Shown here in pieces: positions 34,862 through 42,826 of a DNA stretch of 64,000 nt. The stretch comes from Mycobacterium cookii (GTDB lineage: Bacteria > Actinomycetota > Actinomycetes > Mycobacteriales > Mycobacteriaceae). Below the pieces are notes generated by a model. That model was not told where the DNA came from. It was given only the letters and a program-made list of their open reading frames with translations, and did not search any database. The stretch's first letter is position 1; the number at the start of each line of letters is the position of its first letter. The translations under genes were made by a program, and so were the position numbers. The stretch is taken from the NCBI RefSeq assembly GCF_010727945.1, contig NZ_AP022569.1, positions 3,162,001-3,226,000 on the forward strand, read 5' to 3'.

Positions 34862-34927
34862 ATGTCGTTGGTGACCACACAGGTAATACCGCCCACACGG
34901 CGCCCGGGTACGGGACACCGCCGATGA
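34862..34927 (+). CDS. 21-residue mini-ORF coupled to the FAD/NAD(P)-binding gene
   Basis: ATG 34862 is preceded by GGAGG at 34852-34856, the best ribosome site at the head of this operon. The 21-residue peptide starts MSLVTTQV, continues with a Pro/Arg/Gly-rich stretch and ends GHRR. Its TGA overlaps the ATG at 34924 as ATGA, so translation of the operon is probably coupled to it. It has no Cys or internal Met, so a simple amino-acid attenuator reading sulfur amino acids is not supported. It may be a leader peptide, a coupling device or a short precursor peptide; coding potential is uncertain. Confidence 0.45.
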   Translation: MSLVTTQVIPPTRRPGTGHRR

Positions 34928-36741
34928 TCGAGATGGCCATCGTGGGCCTCGGCTCGTGGGGTTTGTGCGTCATGGAGCGGACCGTCAGCCGGGCCCGGCA
35001 GGTGGGAAAGCCCGTGCGGCTGCACCTGATCGAGCCCGCTCAGCTTGGCGGCGGTGTCTACTCCGCCGAGCAGCCCGACTTCCTGGTGCTCAACAACGCC
35101 TGCGGTCAACTCTCCCTTTATGCCGCCCCCGACGGGGACGCTCTTCCCCCTTACGCCGTGGGCCTGCACCCATGGGCGGTGGTCCGCGGCTACCGGTGGG
35201 TGGGTTACGAGTGCCGCATCGGCGCCGGCGGTGACCCCATCCTGCCCACCGACTACCTGCCGCGACGGTTGATGGGCGAATACCTGGCCTGGTTCTACGA
35301 CACGCTGGTGTCCTACGCACCGCCCAACCTCGAGATCGTCCGGCACTACGCGGCGGCCGTCGACATCTCGCCGGCCTTGCACGGGCACGAGGCGGTGCTG
35401 CTCGACAACGGCGCCACCCTGACCGTCGACCACGTCGTGCTGACCTCGGGCCACACCTGGAACGACGAGGCCGGTGCCGACGGCGGCGTGCGCTACCTGC
35501 GGCCCTACCCCATCGACTATCTGGATCAATGCGCTCCGGCCGGATCCTCGTTGGCCGTGGCCGGCATGGGCCTGGTGGGCTTCGACGTACTCGCCGCGCT
35601 GACCATCGGGCGCGGCGGGACCTTCGAGGGCCGGTCCGACCGGTCCGACAGGTTGCGGTACGTGCCCTCCGGCCACGAGCCGACCATCACCCTCTATTCG
35701 CGCTCCGGCGCGCCGTACTGCGCCAAGTCGGCCACCGGCGTCGACCCCTACGGCCAGTACCAACCCGTGGTGTGCACCCCCGAGGAGTTCACCGCCCTCA
35801 CCCATCCGGGCGGGTCGCCGTTACGGCGGCACGTGGACTTCCGGGCCGAGCTTCTCCCGCTTGTCTTCGCCGAGATGCAGGCGCGCTACTACATCCAGTG
35901 CGCCATCCTGGCCGGGGGTGACGGGGCAGCGAGCGAGGTGCGCACCGTTCTGCGGCAAGGCTGGGTCGACGGGTACTACGAGAAGGCCGTCGACGTCCTC
36001 GAGCCGCGCTACGGGCGCTTCGACCCGGCCGCCCACCTGTTCGCCGGGTCCGACCGGCACTACACGTCGGCCGCCGACTACCAGGCCCAGGTCTACGACA
36101 TGATCGACGACGACCTCACCGAGGCCTTGCGGCCGGGGGGGAGCCCGGTCAAGGCGGCGCAGGAGGTGCTGCGCATCCTGCGTGACCAGCTGCGGTCCGT
36201 CATCGAGTTCGGTGGGCTGTCCCTCGACTCCTACGTCGAGTTCCAGGCCAACGTCCGGGGACGCATCAACCGGCTGGAGGCGGGCGTCCCACCCATGCGC
36301 TCCCAACAGCTGCTGGGGCTGCTCGACGCCGGGGTGGTACGCATCCCGCTCGGACCGGGCCCGAAGGCGGCCGCCTGCCCCGACGGCGTCCGCTTGAGTT
36401 CCACGGCTCTCGACGAGCCCACCGCCATGACGGCCGACGGGGTGGTGCGCGGCTACCTCGACATGCCCTCGCTGGCCCGGTCGGGCTCACCCCTGCTGAA
36501 CCGCCTCTACGCCAAGGGAAGGCTGACCCAGCTCAGCTACGGCGACACGCCCGTGGGCAGCGTGGCCATCAACGAGGAGTTCCACCCCTACGACACCGAG
36601 GGCCGCCTCCAGCCCAAACTCTCCGTGCTGGGCGTGCTGACCGAGGGGGTCCGCTACTTCACCCACTACCTGCCCTCGCCGCGCAGCCGCCTGCGGGCCG
36701 TCTACGACGCCCAGGCGTGCGTCGAAGCCGTGATCGGCTGA
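34924..36741 (+). CDS. FAD/NAD(P)-binding protein (NAD_binding_9-like)
   Basis: 605 residues from ATG 34924. Two dinucleotide-binding motifs are visible: VGLGSWG at the N-terminus and AGMGLVG about 200 residues later, the pattern of FAD plus NAD(P)H-using flavoproteins. It resembles the FAD/NAD(P)-binding proteins with a NAD_binding_9 domain, whose reactions are mostly unknown. It is the first large gene of a tightly packed operon with an ATP-grasp ligase and two homoserine-metabolism-like enzymes, so it probably oxidises or hydroxylates an intermediate made by them. An in-frame GTG at 34786 could extend it by 46 residues but has no ribosome site, and the ATG here is coupled to the mini-ORF. 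Codon choice in this gene and the next three looks strongly C/G-ending. Confidence 0.75.
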   Translation: MIEMAIVGLGSWGLCVMERTVSRARQVGKPVRLHLIEPAQLGGGVYSAEQPDFLVLNNACGQLSLYAAPDGDALPPYAVGLHPWAVVRGYRWVGYECRIGAGGDPILPTDYLPRRLMGEYLAWFYDTLVSYAPPNLEIVRHYAAAVDISPALHGHEAVLLDNGATLTVDHVVLTSGHTWNDEAGADGGVRYLRPYPIDYLDQCAPAGSSLAVAGMGLVGFDVLAALTIGRGGTFEGRSDRSDRLRYVPSGHEPTITLYSRSGAPYCAKSATGVDPYGQYQPVVCTPEEFTALTHPGGSPLRRHVDFRAELLPLVFAEMQARYYIQCAILAGGDGAASEVRTVLRQGWVDGYYEKAVDVLEPRYGRFDPAAHLFAGSDRHYTSAADYQAQVYDMIDDDLTEALRPGGSPVKAAQEVLRILRDQLRSVIEFGGLSLDSYVEFQANVRGRINRLEAGVPPMRSQQLLGLLDAGVVRIPLGPGPKAAACPDGVRLSSTALDEPTAMTADGVVRGYLDMPSLARSGSPLLNRLYAKGRLTQLSYGDTPVGSVAINEEFHPYDTEGRLQPKLSVLGVLTEGVRYFTHYLPSPRSRLRAVYDAQACVEAVIG

Positions 36742-36745
36742 GCAC

Positions 36746-38029
36746 ATGACGGACACGGAGTCGTTGATGACCGGACGCGCCCAACCATTAGTGGCAGTGG
36801 GCTACGGGCCGCGCTGCGTTCCAGTGATGCAGCTGGCCGAAGCGGCCGCCGGCATCTGCGACCTGCTGTGGATGATCGACACGGCCGTGCCGGGGATGAG
36901 CGAGATGACCGATCTGCTCAACCGGTTCGGCCCCGTCGTCGACCTCAAGGGCATGACCGTCGAGCAGACGTTCAAGACCCTGGCCGACTGGGCGCCCGAC
37001 GGTATGACTACCTACCTCGACGCCGGCATGGTCGAACTTGCCTATGTGGCTGAGGATTTGGGCCTGCCCTTCCACAGCCCGGCAACCGCTGCCGCCCTCA
37101 CCGACAAGGCGCGCCAGCGCCAGGCCCTGGCCGACGCCGGCCTCGACATGCCCGCGTGCCACCTGGTCCGCCCCTACCAGTCCGAGCGCGAGCTGTCGGC
37201 CATCGAGGCCGAGGTCGGGTGGCCCGCCGTCCTCAAGCCCCGCTCGGCGCAAGGCAGCCGCTGCACCTTCCTGGCGCGCGATCGCGCCGAGCTGGCGAAC
37301 CTGCTCGTCGCCCTCGGCCCGAATCGTCGCGACATGGTCCTCGAGGGTTACCTGCTCGACGATCCGGCCCGGGCCGGCGAACCCTACGCCGGCTACGTGT
37401 CGGTGGAGAGCGTGGTCGCCGACGGCGTCATCAGCCACCTGGCCCTCACCGGCCGCTTCCCGCCCGCCGAAAACTTTCGTGAGACAGGGTTTTTCATCCC
37501 CGCCGCCCTCGACGCAGACAGCCGCTGGGCCGTCCTGAAGCTGGCCACTCGGGCCATCGAGGCACTCAGAGTGCGCACCGGATGCCTGCACACCGAGGTC
37601 AAGTTCACCCCCGACGGACCCCGCATCATCGAGGTCAACGGACGGGTGGGCGGCGGTGTGCCCGAGATGCTCGAGCGGGCCGCCGGGGTCAAGCTGCTCG
37701 ACCTCACCCTGCGGGTGGCCCTGGGTGAGCCGGTCTCGGTCGACGGACCGGTGGCCACCGAACGCATCGGCTACCGCTTCTTTCTGCAGCCGCCGACCGT
37801 CTCGGCCACGGTGACGGCCATCGAGGGCATCAACGACTTCACCGACCGCGCCGAGGTGGACACGGTCAGCGTCCATCAAGGCCCGGGCGCCGCCCTCGAC
37901 TGGCGGGACGGTTCCGGCAACCACATCGTGGCCGTCGTCGGCTCGACCGACGACGAGGAGCAGTTACAGGCGGCGTACCGGTTGCTGCACCAAGAGGTCA
38001 CGGTCACCTACGCGGACGTGAGGTACTGA
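36746..38029 (+). CDS. ATP-grasp carboxylate-amine ligase-like protein
   Basis: 427 residues. ATP-grasp features are present: VLKPRSAQGSR (nucleotide-binding lysine), VLEGYLLDD, and the metal-binding stretch TEVKFTPDGPRIIEVNGR followed by GGGVPEM. Such enzymes make an acyl-phosphate from a carboxylate and ATP and couple it to an amine or thiol. The gene starts 4 bp after the FAD protein and ends 1 bp before the MetA-like gene, so it is in the same operon. It likely joins the homoserine-derived amino acid made by the next two enzymes to another acid or amine. ATG 36746 is used; ATG 36767, preceded by GGAG, is possible. Substrates are unknown. Confidence 0.85.
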   Translation: MTDTESLMTGRAQPLVAVGYGPRCVPVMQLAEAAAGICDLLWMIDTAVPGMSEMTDLLNRFGPVVDLKGMTVEQTFKTLADWAPDGMTTYLDAGMVELAYVAEDLGLPFHSPATAAALTDKARQRQALADAGLDMPACHLVRPYQSERELSAIEAEVGWPAVLKPRSAQGSRCTFLARDRAELANLLVALGPNRRDMVLEGYLLDDPARAGEPYAGYVSVESVVADGVISHLALTGRFPPAENFRETGFFIPAALDADSRWAVLKLATRAIEALRVRTGCLHTEVKFTPDGPRIIEVNGRVGGGVPEMLERAAGVKLLDLTLRVALGEPVSVDGPVATERIGYRFFLQPPTVSATVTAIEGINDFTDRAEVDTVSVHQGPGAALDWRDGSGNHIVAVVGSTDDEEQLQAAYRLLHQEVTVTYADVRY

Positions 38030-38030
38030 G

Positions 38031-38963
38031 GTGGGCATTCAACTGGCCGACGGACCGGCGCAGTGGACATGCGCCCTGGTCAACAACATGCCCGACGCCG
38101 CGTTCTGCGCCACCGAGCGACAATTCATCAGCCTTCTCGACGGCGGATCCGGGTGTCGGACCGTCGGGGTGACGCGGTACGCCATGGCCGGGGTGCCCCG
38201 CGGCGAGCGGATCCGGACCCATATCGCCGCCGAGTACCGGCCGTTCGAGGACATCTTCTCCGACCCGCCCGACCTGCTGGTGGTCACCGGCGCCAACCCT
38301 CTCGAGTCCCGCATCGAGGACGAGGCCTACTGGTCCGATCTGCACGGATTGTTGAAGTGGGCGAGCGAACACGTGCGGACCATGGTGCTGTCCTGCCTGT
38401 CGGCCCACGCCGCCCTGGCCGTCTTCGACGGCGTCGAGCGGACCGTGCTGCCGGAGAAGTGCACGGGCGTCTTCGCCCAGCAGGCCGACCAGTCCCACCC
38501 GCTGGCCGCCGGGTTCGGCGGTCCCGTCCTGCTGCCCCATTCGCGGCACAACGCCGTGCCCGTCGACACGGTGGTCGCCGCCGGCTACGCGGTGGCCCTG
38601 CAGTCGGAGGCGGCCGGGTGGAGCGTGGTCACCAGAACCGTCGGCCAATCCGACGTCGTGCTGGTGCAGGCCCACCCCGAGTACGACCCGACCAGCCTGG
38701 TGCGCGAGTACCTCCGCGACGCGCGGCGCTACGTCAGCCACGAACGCGACGAACCGCCCTGCCTGCCCCGGGACTGCCTGGTCGGTGCGGACTGGCACCG
38801 GCTTCGCCTGCTGCACAAGAAAGTGGTCGGCGACCGGAACCCGGATCTGCTGGACGCCTTCCCCTTCGACCAGGTAGCTGCCCACGCCCCCTGGCAGTGG
38901 CGTGGTACCGCCCTGCGTCTGTACGCCAACCTGTTGGCGACCATCCCGATGAGGAGCGTCTGA
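38031..38963 (+). CDS. MetA-like homoserine O-acyltransferase
   Basis: 310 residues from a GTG that follows the previous stop by one base. It belongs to the MetA (homoserine O-succinyl/acetyltransferase) family: N-terminal LVNNMPDAAFCATERQF, a nucleophile Cys in VLSCLSAHAAL, and the His/Glu motif QAHPEYDPTSLVREYL. The family transfers an acyl group from CoA to the hydroxyl of L-homoserine. Mycobacteria normally use MetX for methionine synthesis, so a MetA-type enzyme inside a biosynthetic cluster suggests a dedicated supply of activated homoserine. It is directly followed by a MetY-like enzyme that would use this product. Acyl donor (acetyl or succinyl) cannot be fixed by eye. Confidence 0.85.
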   Translation: MGIQLADGPAQWTCALVNNMPDAAFCATERQFISLLDGGSGCRTVGVTRYAMAGVPRGERIRTHIAAEYRPFEDIFSDPPDLLVVTGANPLESRIEDEAYWSDLHGLLKWASEHVRTMVLSCLSAHAALAVFDGVERTVLPEKCTGVFAQQADQSHPLAAGFGGPVLLPHSRHNAVPVDTVVAAGYAVALQSEAAGWSVVTRTVGQSDVVLVQAHPEYDPTSLVREYLRDARRYVSHERDEPPCLPRDCLVGADWHRLRLLHKKVVGDRNPDLLDAFPFDQVAAHAPWQWRGTALRLYANLLATIPMRSV

Positions 38964-38967
38964 GGCC

Positions 38968-40254
38968 ATGCACGACGAGACCATCGCCATCCACGGTGGC
39001 TACACGCCCGACGGGACGCGGGCCGTGGCCGTGCCCATCTACCAGACGGTGGCCCACGATTTCATCGACGCCGCCCACGCCGGTGCGGTGCTCGACCTGG
39101 AGACGCCCGGCTTCCACTACAACCGGCTGAACAACCCGACCCTGGATGTCCTCGAGCAGCGCATCTGCGCCCTCGAAGGCGGGACGGCGGCCCTGGTGGT
39201 GGCATCGGGCATGGCCGCGGTCAGCTACGCCATCCTGACGGTGGCCAGCGCCGGCTCGAATATCGTTGTGGCCCCTCAGCTTTACGGCGCCACCTTCACC
39301 TACTTCGCCCATGTGCTGCCGACCTTGGGCATCGAGGCGCGCTTCGCCGTCGACGACCGGGCCGAGTCCATCGCCCCGCTCATCGACGACAACACCCGCG
39401 CCGTGTTCTGCGAGACCATCGGCAACCCGGCCGGCAACGTCGTCGACCTGGAGGCGGTGGCCGCCGTGGCCCACGCGTCCGGCGTGCCACTGATCGTCGA
39501 CAACACGGTGGCCACCCCGCTGATGCTGAAGCCCTTCGAGCATGGCGCCGACGTGGTGGTCCACTCGCTGACCAAGTTCGTCGGCGGCCACGGCACCACG
39601 CTGGGTGGCGCCATCGTGGACGGCGGCCGATTCCCGTGGGCCGACCACCCCGACCGCTTCCCGATGTTCAACCAGCCCGAGCCCGCCTTCCACGGCGTCG
39701 TCTTCGCCCGCGACTTCCCCGAGCGGCCGTTCACCGTGCGGGCCCGCTCCACCCAGCTGCGCAACAGCGGCGCCACCCTGTCGCCGTTCAACGCCTTCAT
39801 GCTGCTGCAGGGCCTCGAGACGATGGCGCTGCGGCTCGAGCGCCACGAGGCCAACGCCCGGGCCGTCGCCGAATACCTGGCCGCCGACCCCCGGGTGGCC
39901 TGGGTCAGCTTCGCCGGCTTCCCCGACCACCCGTACCACCACCTGGTCGAGCGCTACCTGCACGGACGCGTGCCGTCCATCATCACCTTCGGAGTCACCG
40001 GCGGCTACGACGCCGGATTGGCCTTCTTCGATGCACTCTTGCTGGTCAAGCGGCTGCTGAATCTGGGCGACGCCAAGACCCTGGCCATCCATCCCGCCTC
40101 CACCACGCATCGTCAGCTGTCCGACGACGAGTTGGTGAAGGCCGGTATCAAGCCGGAGACCATCCGGTTGTCCATCGGGATCGAGCACATCGACGACATC
40201 ATCGACGACATCGACCAGGCCCTGGCCAAAGCCACGGTCGGCCACATCGACTGA
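38968..40254 (+). CDS. MetY-like PLP-dependent O-acylhomoserine gamma-substitution enzyme
   Basis: 428 residues of the Cys/Met-metabolism PLP family. Visible are YNRLNNPT, the PLP-stacking region GGTAALVVASGMAAV, PQLYGATFT, FCETIGNPAGNV, the aspartate in VPLIVDNTVATP and the PLP lysine in HSLTKFVGGHG. Closest family type is O-acetylhomoserine sulfhydrylase (MetY): it eliminates the acyl group from O-acylhomoserine and adds a nucleophile at the gamma carbon. The nucleophile could be sulfide, a thiol, an alcohol or a carbon nucleophile; relatives in rhizobitoxine and fusaric acid pathways use non-sulfur partners. ATG 38968 follows an AGGAG at about 38951. It forms a pair with the MetA-like gene 4 bp upstream. 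Confidence 0.88.
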   Translation: MHDETIAIHGGYTPDGTRAVAVPIYQTVAHDFIDAAHAGAVLDLETPGFHYNRLNNPTLDVLEQRICALEGGTAALVVASGMAAVSYAILTVASAGSNIVVAPQLYGATFTYFAHVLPTLGIEARFAVDDRAESIAPLIDDNTRAVFCETIGNPAGNVVDLEAVAAVAHASGVPLIVDNTVATPLMLKPFEHGADVVVHSLTKFVGGHGTTLGGAIVDGGRFPWADHPDRFPMFNQPEPAFHGVVFARDFPERPFTVRARSTQLRNSGATLSPFNAFMLLQGLETMALRLERHEANARAVAEYLAADPRVAWVSFAGFPDHPYHHLVERYLHGRVPSIITFGVTGGYDAGLAFFDALLLVKRLLNLGDAKTLAIHPASTTHRQLSDDELVKAGIKPETIRLSIGIEHIDDIIDDIDQALAKATVGHID

Positions 40255-40261
40255 GCGCGAT

Positions 40262-42061
40262 ATGCCGTTGACGACAACAGAGGTGCCGACATTTTTCGGT
40301 CCGTCTGACTCGCCACTGTTCGGCGTGCTTCACCTTCCGGTTGACAACCAGATCAGGGGCGGGGTGCTGATCTGTGGTTCGCTCGGGAAAGAGGGGATGG
40401 ATAGTGCCCGGCTGCACCGGATCCTCGCCGACGGGCTCGCGCGCCGGGGTTTCGCCGTGCTGCATTTCGACTATTTGGGTTTGGGCGATTCCGCATACGC
40501 TCAGGACCGTGATGACGCGGTCGCCAATTGGGTGGCAAGCGTGGGCCACGCGCTCGATTACCTCACGCTGGTCGGCGCGCAATCAACGACCGCGATCGGC
40601 ATCCGTGCCGGTTGCCTGATCGTCGACGAGTACCTAAATCGCTCGCACACGGTCAACCGTGTGGTCTTACTCGACCCTCCCGGAACAGGCAGGCGTTACC
40701 TGCGTGAACACACCGCGCTGTTCCGGCTGTCGGTGGGCGAGGACGCCGTGACGGCCGGCGAAGTGTCGATCATGGGCGGCCGGTTGACCGACCACGCGGC
40801 CGGAGAATTCGCTGCGCTGCAACTGAGTGCCAATCCGGTCAGTACCCATGGTGTCGACAACGTGCTTCTGGTGGGACGACCCGCCGAGACCGACAGGCGC
40901 GTCACCGCCTTGGCATCGTCCGAGGGAGTCGATTCGATCGTCAGCGAAGGTCTGCCGGACTGCGCCCGGCCGCGGGATATGTTGCTGCCGATCCCTTACG
41001 CCGCAGTCGATTCGATCGTCGAGTGGATCGACCGACACGTTTCCAACGGCACCCATCGCGCCGTACCGCAATACCTGGACACGGTGACGATGCCCGCCGA
41101 CGGCCCCGACGGGGTCGACGTCATCGAGCGCATCGAACGAATCGGGCCCAACGGCCTGTTCGCCATCCGGACGCTGCCCCGACGCCGCAGTGCCGCACCC
41201 GCAAGAACCGTGCTGTTCTTCGTGACCGCCAAGGACTTTCACGTCGGACCCGCGCGAGAGTGGGTCGAATTGTCGCGTCGCATTGCGGCAAGCGGGGCAC
41301 AGGCGATGCGTTGGGACCCCGCGGGTATGGGCTTGTCAGGCCGGATCCACCGCGATCCGTACCGCTTCGTGTTCACCAAGGCCGACATCACCGACGCGAT
41401 CGCGGTGGCCAGACATGCATGCCACGACGTCGCCGAACTCGAGCTCGTCGGTATCTGCTCGGGCTCGTGGTACGCCGCGCAGGTCGTCCGCAACGTCGGC
41501 GCGCGGTCGGCGATCCTGGTCAACCTGGTGGCGTGGAGTTGGCGCATCACCCCTAACTGGCTGTCGCAGTGGGACATTCGGAGGAAAGCGCTAAGAGCAA
41601 ACGCGCCTCGTGACACCGGCGGCTCCCACCTCGGATCCTGGACAGCGCGCCTCAGGGCGCCTCTCGCCCCAGCCAGAGGGGCGACGAAAAGCTTTATGCA
41701 CAACCATCTCCCGCGCTCCGTGCTGCACGTGTTGAGCTGGATCGGATTGGTCTACCTGCCGGAAAGTGTGCTGACGACGCTCGTCCGTCGTGGCACCGAC
41801 CTGACGCTGATCGCCGCGCCAGAAGATACGGAGCATTTCCTTGCCCGAGGTGGCCAGGGGGCCCTCGACCGTCTGCAAGAGACACCACAGCCGCCGCGGC
41901 GGATCGCCATACCGACCGGCGACCATGGCGCCCATCACCCAATGATATTGGCCGCGATCCGCAATGCGGTGCTGCCGGCAATGGACGCCGCTACGGCCGA
42001 GGATCGCGAAATCCTCTGGTGCCCAGACGAAATCAGCGCGCGTGAGGTTCGGGCGGGGTAA
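40262..42061 (+). CDS. Tandem alpha/beta-hydrolase protein with altered nucleophiles
   Basis: 599 residues made of two alpha/beta-hydrolase-like halves. The first (about 1-270) has GSLGKEG (oxyanion region), FDYLGLGDS and GIRAGCL at the nucleophile elbow, where Arg replaces the serine. The second (about 300-590) has RWDPAGMGLSG and GICSGSW, where Cys occupies the nucleophile position, and a late GDHGAHHP that could give the catalytic histidine. The first half is therefore probably inactive and the second may be a Cys-dependent acyltransferase or thioesterase. It begins 7 bp after the MetY-like gene and ends 9 bp from the convergent AcpS gene. A role in releasing or transferring an ACP-bound acyl group is inferred from context. 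Confidence 0.75.
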   Translation: MPLTTTEVPTFFGPSDSPLFGVLHLPVDNQIRGGVLICGSLGKEGMDSARLHRILADGLARRGFAVLHFDYLGLGDSAYAQDRDDAVANWVASVGHALDYLTLVGAQSTTAIGIRAGCLIVDEYLNRSHTVNRVVLLDPPGTGRRYLREHTALFRLSVGEDAVTAGEVSIMGGRLTDHAAGEFAALQLSANPVSTHGVDNVLLVGRPAETDRRVTALASSEGVDSIVSEGLPDCARPRDMLLPIPYAAVDSIVEWIDRHVSNGTHRAVPQYLDTVTMPADGPDGVDVIERIERIGPNGLFAIRTLPRRRSAAPARTVLFFVTAKDFHVGPAREWVELSRRIAASGAQAMRWDPAGMGLSGRIHRDPYRFVFTKADITDAIAVARHACHDVAELELVGICSGSWYAAQVVRNVGARSAILVNLVAWSWRITPNWLSQWDIRRKALRANAPRDTGGSHLGSWTARLRAPLAPARGATKSFMHNHLPRSVLHVLSWIGLVYLPESVLTTLVRRGTDLTLIAAPEDTEHFLARGGQGALDRLQETPQPPRRIAIPTGDHGAHHPMILAAIRNAVLPAMDAATAEDREILWCPDEISAREVRAG

Positions 42062-42070
42062 CCCGCAAAA

Positions 42071-42547
42071 TCAGCGAGGGCCGTTGGCGCTGGACACGAC
42101 CGGGCCGCAGACCACAAGGAGGACGGCCATTGCGTGGCAGTCGGCGTGCGAAAGCGACAACGACGAGCTGAGCCAGCCTTGGCCTCGTGCCCGCTCGGCG
42201 AGCGCTCCGCTCAGACGAAGCCGAGGCAAGGGACCGTCCCGCGTCACCTCCATTTCCCGCCAGGGAAAAGGCATCTCGGGCTCGGCGAACGCTTTGATCA
42301 CCGCTTCCTTGGCCGCGAACCGGGCCGCCAGGCTGTGCACCCGGTTGCGGCCCCGGCAGTCGTCGATTTCGCTCGGCGTGAAGATCTTGCGGAGGTAACG
42401 GTCCCCGAACGCCGCCAGCGAACCCTCGACATCCTCCATGGCGACGATGTCGCACCCGACACGGACCCGGCGCCCGTCGATCTCGCTCGGAAAGACGCTC
42501 GGCGGAGCCGGTTTCGGTGGGTTGACGGCTCGTGCACGTGGCATCAT
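42071..42547 (-). CDS. Holo-[acyl-carrier-protein] synthase (AcpS-type phosphopantetheinyl transferase)
   Basis: 158 residues. The AcpS motifs are clear: VGCDIV with the metal-binding Asp, then FGDRYLRKIFTPSEID, SLAARFAAKEAVIKAF and the C-terminal LSLSHADCHAMAVLLV. The enzyme moves 4'-phosphopantetheine from CoA to a carrier-protein serine. The start ATG overlaps the stop of the ACP gene (ATGA), so synthesis is coupled to that carrier and it is probably its dedicated activator. An N-terminal extension of about 27 residues precedes the conserved core, and a GTG inside it could be the true start. It is separate from the general AcpS and PptT expected elsewhere in the genome. Confidence 0.88.
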   Translation of the reverse strand: MMPRARAVNPPKPAPPSVFPSEIDGRRVRVGCDIVAMEDVEGSLAAFGDRYLRKIFTPSEIDDCRGRNRVHSLAARFAAKEAVIKAFAEPEMPFPWREMEVTRDGPLPRLRLSGALAERARGQGWLSSSLSLSHADCHAMAVLLVVCGPVVSSANGPR

Positions 42548-42789
42548 GCAGGCGCTTTGACCAGACCTTCGACGACCTGCGCGATGTTGTGGATCGAGGC
42601 AAAGGTGGACTTCTTGAGCACTTCCTCCGGGAACTCGATGTCGAAGGCATCCTCGAGCGCAAGCATCACATCGACCGACGCATGCGACGTCAGGCCGAGT
42701 TCGTAGAGATCGGCCTGATCGTCCACCTCGCGTGGATCAATTGCCATCCGGCCGTGCGCAGATAAAACGTCGCGAATCTGGTCCAGCAT
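42544..42789 (-). CDS. Stand-alone acyl/peptidyl carrier protein
   Basis: 81 residues from ATG 42789, beginning MLDQIRDVL. The phosphopantetheine serine is in LYELGLTSHASVDVM; the usual DSL is replaced by TSH, a variant seen in discrete carrier proteins. Helix III follows as LALEDAFDIEFPEE. A longer frame upstream (to 42957) overlaps the dioxygenase gene and encodes nothing carrier-like, so the short start is preferred. It lies 37 bp after the dioxygenase gene and overlaps its own AcpS by ATGA. The stand-alone adenylation enzyme at 44.8-46.3 kb or the PaaK-like enzyme probably loads it. Confidence 0.88.
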   Translation of the reverse strand: MLDQIRDVLSAHGRMAIDPREVDDQADLYELGLTSHASVDVMLALEDAFDIEFPEEVLKKSTFASIHNIAQVVEGLVKAPA

Positions 42790-42826
42790 CACGTATTCCC
42801 TCGTATTTCTGTTGTGGTTCAACCTG

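Noticed and set aside
34786-34923. N-terminal extension of the FAD/NAD(P) protein from GTG 34786
   Set aside because: There is no ribosome site, the extension is unlike flavoprotein N-termini, and the ATG at 34924 is preceded by a coupled mini-ORF.
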